Part shown: piece by piece, positions 4,575 to 6,401 of the stretch
Position numbering within the stretch: position 1 is the first letter of the stretch
How the letters are laid out: each line of letters opens with the position of its first letter
NCBI GenBank assembly: GCA_025964935.1
Contig: JAOPXW010000354.1
Coordinates: 1 to 6,401 of the forward strand
Origin: Friedmanniella sp.
Lineage (GTDB): Bacteria > Actinomycetota > Actinomycetes > Propionibacteriales > Propionibacteriaceae
Reading direction: 5' to 3'
Length of the DNA: 6,401 nucleotides
Notes under the pieces: generated by a model
Told to the model about the DNA's origin: nothing
Database searches by the model: none
What the model saw: the letters and a program-made list of their open reading frames with translations, nothing else
Translations under genes and position numbers: made by a program

Positions 4575-5912
4575 TCAGGTAGTGGCGCCCACCCGCACCC
4601 AGGACTCGGTGCGGGTGCGGAGGGTCAGGGTCGCCATCCGGGCGAGCATGAAGCCGCCGTACGCCACCCACAGCCAGACCAGCCCGGCCTGCTGCTCGCG
4701 CACCAGCCAGGCCAGGGGCCCGTACGCGACCAGCGAGAGCAGTCCGGCCAGCGCCAGGTAGCGGCCGTCGCCGGCGCCGATCAGGACCCCGTCCAGGACG
4801 TAGACCACCCCGGCGACCGGGGCGAGCGCCGCCAGCACCAGCAGGGCCCGTCCGACGAGGTCCTGCACCTGGAGATCGGGGCTGAACAGCCCGACGTAGA
4901 GGGGCCGGGTCGCGGCCAGCAGGGCGCCGAAGGCGACCCCGCAGACCACCCCCCAGCCCATCATCCGGCGGGTCATGGCCCGGCCCAGGGCGACATCGCC
5001 GCCCCCAAGGGCCCGTCCGATCAATGCCTGCCCGGTGATGGCGATGGCGTCCAGGGCGAAGGCGAGCAGGATCCAGAGGCTCCCCACGACCTGGTGGGCG
5101 GCCAGTGTGACGGCGCCGTGGGCGGCGGCGACCAGGGTGGTCACGGTGACCGCGGTCTGCAGGGTGGCCGTCCGCAGGATCAGCCAGCTGCCCGCCCGGG
5201 CCGCGCGCAGCACCCCGCCCGGCCGGAAGGCGAGGACCGTGCGCGTCCGGCGGGCCCGGTGCAGCACGACCCCGGCGATCACCCCGGCGGCGACGGTCTG
5301 GGCCACCAGCGTCCCCAGCGCCGACCCGGCGATGCCGAGCCGGAGCCCGTACACGAAGAGCAGGTTGAGCCCGATGTTGGCCAGGTTGGCCCCGATGACC
5401 ACCCAGAGCGGCGTCCGGGTGTCCTGCAGACCGCGCAGCACCCCGGTGCCCGCCAGCAGCAGCAGCACCGAGGGGAGACCGAGGGCGGCCAGGCGGAGGT
5501 AGGACGCGGCGGCGGCCGCGACGTCGGGGGCGGTCCCGTACGCGTGGACCACCAGCGGCAGGGCGGCCTCGAGTCCGACGGCCAGCACCACGCCCAGCCC
5601 GAGGGCCAGGATGAGTCCGTCCACCCCACCCCGCAGGGCGCTGGCGGGGTCCCCGGCGCCGAGCCGGCGGGCCACCGTGCCCGTGGTGCCGTAGGCCAGG
5701 AACACGCACAGCCCGGTCAGGATGCCCAGGACGTTGGCCGCCAGGCCCAGCCCGGCCAGCTGTGCGGTCCCCAGGTGACCGACGATGGCGGAGTCGGCCA
5801 GCAGCAGCAGCGGCTCCGAGACCAGGGTCGCCAGGGTGGGAACGGCGAGCCGGGCGATCTCGCGGTCGAGGGACCGCCGAGCCGTCAGCGCCCGGGTCGA
5901 GCAGTTATCCAC
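4575..5912 (-). CDS. MATE family efflux transporter, DinF-like
   Basis: This is a 12-helix membrane protein (445 residues from the GTG at 5912) of the multidrug and toxic compound extrusion family, which exports drugs or metabolites in exchange for protons or sodium. The N-lobe begins with REIARLAVPTLATLVSEPLLLLADSAIVGHLG (from residue 17), holding Glu33, Asp40 and the GHLG turn typical of the DinF-like branch. LRGLQDTRTPL (159-169) and LNLLFVYG mark the mid region. The C-lobe has AAHQV (271-275), LDAIAITGQALIGRALG (from 287) and VLDGVLIGAGD (372-382). The start is uncertain: GTG 5912 has GGGGA eight bases upstream, while the in-frame TTG at 5927 would add five residues but has no SD. It follows crgA on the same strand, separated by two hairpins, and DnaA-like boxes overlap its start. 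The substrate is unknown. Confidence 0.93.
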   Translation of the reverse strand: MDNCSTRALTARRSLDREIARLAVPTLATLVSEPLLLLADSAIVGHLGTAQLAGLGLAANVLGILTGLCVFLAYGTTGTVARRLGAGDPASALRGGVDGLILALGLGVVLAVGLEAALPLVVHAYGTAPDVAAAAASYLRLAALGLPSVLLLLAGTGVLRGLQDTRTPLWVVIGANLANIGLNLLFVYGLRLGIAGSALGTLVAQTVAAGVIAGVVLHRARRTRTVLAFRPGGVLRAARAGSWLILRTATLQTAVTVTTLVAAAHGAVTLAAHQVVGSLWILLAFALDAIAITGQALIGRALGGGDVALGRAMTRRMMGWGVVCGVAFGALLAATRPLYVGLFSPDLQVQDLVGRALLVLAALAPVAGVVYVLDGVLIGAGDGRYLALAGLLSLVAYGPLAWLVREQQAGLVWLWVAYGGFMLARMATLTLRTRTESWVRVGATT

Positions 5913-5936
5913 AGGACTTATCCCCAATGTGGACGA
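5905..5936. promoter_or_regulatory. Cluster of DnaA-box-like nonamers at the transporter 5' end
   Basis: Three nonamers fall within 32 bases. TTATCCACA (5905-5913, plus strand) is a perfect classical box. TTATCCCCA (5918-5926, plus strand) differs by one base and starts 13 bases later. TCGTCCACA (5928-5936, minus strand) fits the relaxed actinobacterial consensus YY(G/A/C)TCCACA. They overlap the possible starts of the transporter and its leader. Bound DnaA could repress or modulate this gene, or the site could titrate DnaA near the origin. The matches are seen directly; binding is inferred. Confidence 0.5.
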
Positions 5937-5954
5937 ATGACAGCCGTGTCATTC
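5935..5954. repeat. Perfect 8-bp inverted repeat, operator-like
   Basis: GAATGACA-GCCG-TGTCATTC is a perfect dyad with a four-base centre, and its arms are more A+T-rich than the surroundings. It lies upstream of the transporter start on the minus strand and overlaps the third DnaA-like nonamer by two bases. It could be an operator for a dimeric repressor controlling the efflux gene, or an RNA hairpin in the crgA-transporter transcript. Confidence 0.45.
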
Positions 5955-5975
5955 CGGCGGGGACAGCCCCCGTCG
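5955..5975 (-). terminator. Hairpin just after crgA, possible terminator
   Basis: CGGCGGGG (5955-5962) and CCCCGTCG (5968-5975) form an eight-pair stem, one pair being a G-T on the plus strand (an A-C mismatch on the minus strand), with a five-base loop. It begins one base after the crgA stop codon. There is no U-tract on the minus strand, so it may reduce rather than block read-through into the transporter. Confidence 0.35.
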
Positions 5976-5976
5976 G

Positions 5977-6255
5977 TCACTTCCAGAGGGTGGCGATGAT
6001 GAACGCCGAGGCCATCCCGCCCATGCCGATCAGGATGTTCCAGTTGCCCAGGTCGCTCATGAAGGGGATGCTCTGGCCGGCGATGTAGTAGGTGATCAGC
6101 CAGGCGACGCCCAGCAGACCGACGGTGATGAAGGTCGGCGGGACCCAGCGTCGGCTGGACGGCGTCTTGATCTTCGTCTGCTTCGGCTTGGCCTCGCGGG
6201 AGGCCTTCAGCTTCCGCTGGGTCTCGGTGGACTTGCGGATCTTGGACTCGGGCAC
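5977..6255 (-). CDS. crgA: Cell division protein CrgA
   Basis: The 92-residue protein has the usual size and layout of CrgA, a small actinobacterial membrane protein that helps place and stabilise the divisome and interacts with FtsZ and septal peptidoglycan synthesis proteins. A basic cytoplasmic tail (residues 1-36, rich in Lys/Arg) leads to two membrane helices, about 38-60 and 72-90, joined by a short outer loop. The typical segments RRWVPP, GVAWLITYYIAG, IPFMSDLGNWNILIG and the end ATLWK are present. The start is GTG 6255, preceded by AAGGAG with five bases of spacing. It is the first gene of the minus-strand group and is divergent from the gene at 6351. crgA next to a divergent gene near the origin is normal in actinobacteria. 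Confidence 0.96.
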   Translation of the reverse strand: MPESKIRKSTETQRKLKASREAKPKQTKIKTPSSRRWVPPTFITVGLLGVAWLITYYIAGQSIPFMSDLGNWNILIGMGGMASAFIIATLWK

Positions 6256-6302
6256 GGTCTCTCCTTGCGGGTCAGATAGGTAGCGTAGTCACTGACCACG
6301 GC

Positions 6303-6324
6303 CCGGAGCCATTTCCCGCTCCGG
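6303..6324. repeat. Inverted repeat in the crgA divergent intergenic region
   Basis: CCGGAGC (6303-6309) and GCTCCGG (6318-6324) are perfectly complementary around an eight-base loop containing ATTTCCC. A smaller dyad, GTCACTGAC, lies at 6288-6296. The 95-base gap between crgA and the divergent gene must hold promoters for both. The A+T-richer stretch about 6273-6296 is the likely core, but I could not pick convincing -35/-10 pairs. Confidence 0.35.
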
Positions 6325-6350
6325 CCGGGCGCGGTCGGAAAGGAGCCCTG

Positions 6351-6401
6351 GTGGCTGTGGGGGCTCTCGCCGACGCGTGGCGGCCGGTCGGCTCGCGGCT
6401 G
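6351..6401 (+). CDS. Start of an unidentified gene divergent from crgA (3'-truncated)
   Basis: GTG at 6351 follows AAAGGAG (6339-6345) with five bases of spacing, a strong initiation site. Seventeen codons remain before the window ends, reading MAVGALADAWRPVGSRL. The frame has high third-position G/C, as expected of a real gene. In mycobacteria and streptomycetes the gene divergent from crgA encodes a DUF881 membrane-anchored protein, so that is the leading guess from synteny. The visible residues are too few to confirm it. Confidence 0.6.
   Translation, partial: MAVGALADAWRPVGSRL

Noticed and set aside
3046..5709. An 887-codon open frame on the minus strand
   Set aside because: It is antisense to rpsR, rplI and the membrane gene, and out of frame with the MATE gene. 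Its low-complexity Arg/Gly/Pro-rich translation is typical of shadow frames in G+C-rich DNA, and all the overlapped genes have recognised products or strong starts.
5094..5999. A 301-codon plus-strand open frame over the transporter 5' half
   Set aside because: The translation is Gln/Gly/Arg-rich low complexity and lies antisense to clear MATE motifs, so it is a shadow.

Overview
The window is very G+C-rich and looks like chromosome from an actinomycete, most likely a member of the Micromonosporaceae (Micromonospora/Salinispora type). The evidence is the rpsF-ssb-rpsR-rplI order, an SSB with a long glycine-rich linker, an actinobacteria-specific crgA, strong Shine-Dalgarno (SD) sequences, and third-position G/C bias in every real gene. 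The genus is inferred from protein style, not proven. The rpsF block and crgA both normally lie in the origin-proximal part of actinobacterial chromosomes, and several DnaA-box-like nonamers here fit that position.

Layout. (1) 1-1754, plus strand: the 3' part of a peptidase S51/type 1 glutamine amidotransferase-like protein overlaps by 4 bases (GTGA) an enterochelin-esterase-like alpha/beta hydrolase, so the two are probably translationally coupled. (2) 1755-1973: a G+C-rich dyad, a possible promoter, and an rpsF leader in which a CCTCCT segment can pair exactly with the rpsF SD around a perfect hairpin and a CCG-containing bulge, as expected for the S6:S18 autoregulatory RNA. (3) 1974-3783: rpsF (S6), ssb, rpsR (S18, form without cysteines) and rplI (L9), joining small-subunit, large-subunit and replication/repair functions in one block. 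A consensus DnaA box and three small palindromes lie between rpsF and ssb. (4) 3792-3866: two successive hairpins after rplI, the second with a TTTT tract, probably ending the operon. (5) 3967-4524, plus strand: a small four-helix membrane protein of unknown function. (6) 4575-5912, minus strand: a MATE-family (DinF-like) efflux transporter convergent with it. (7) 5905-5975: a compact region at the transporter's 5' end with three DnaA-box-like nonamers, a perfect 8-bp inverted repeat and a second hairpin. (8) 5977-6255, minus strand: crgA, a divisome membrane protein. (9) 6351-6401, plus strand: the first 17 codons of a divergent gene.

Most of the window is conserved housekeeping sequence. 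The parts that ordinary gene annotation does not explain are the rpsF leader structure, the DnaA-box-like sites, the cysteine-free S18 inside the main operon, and the coupled hydrolase pair. No mobile element, CRISPR array, rRNA or tRNA gene was seen.
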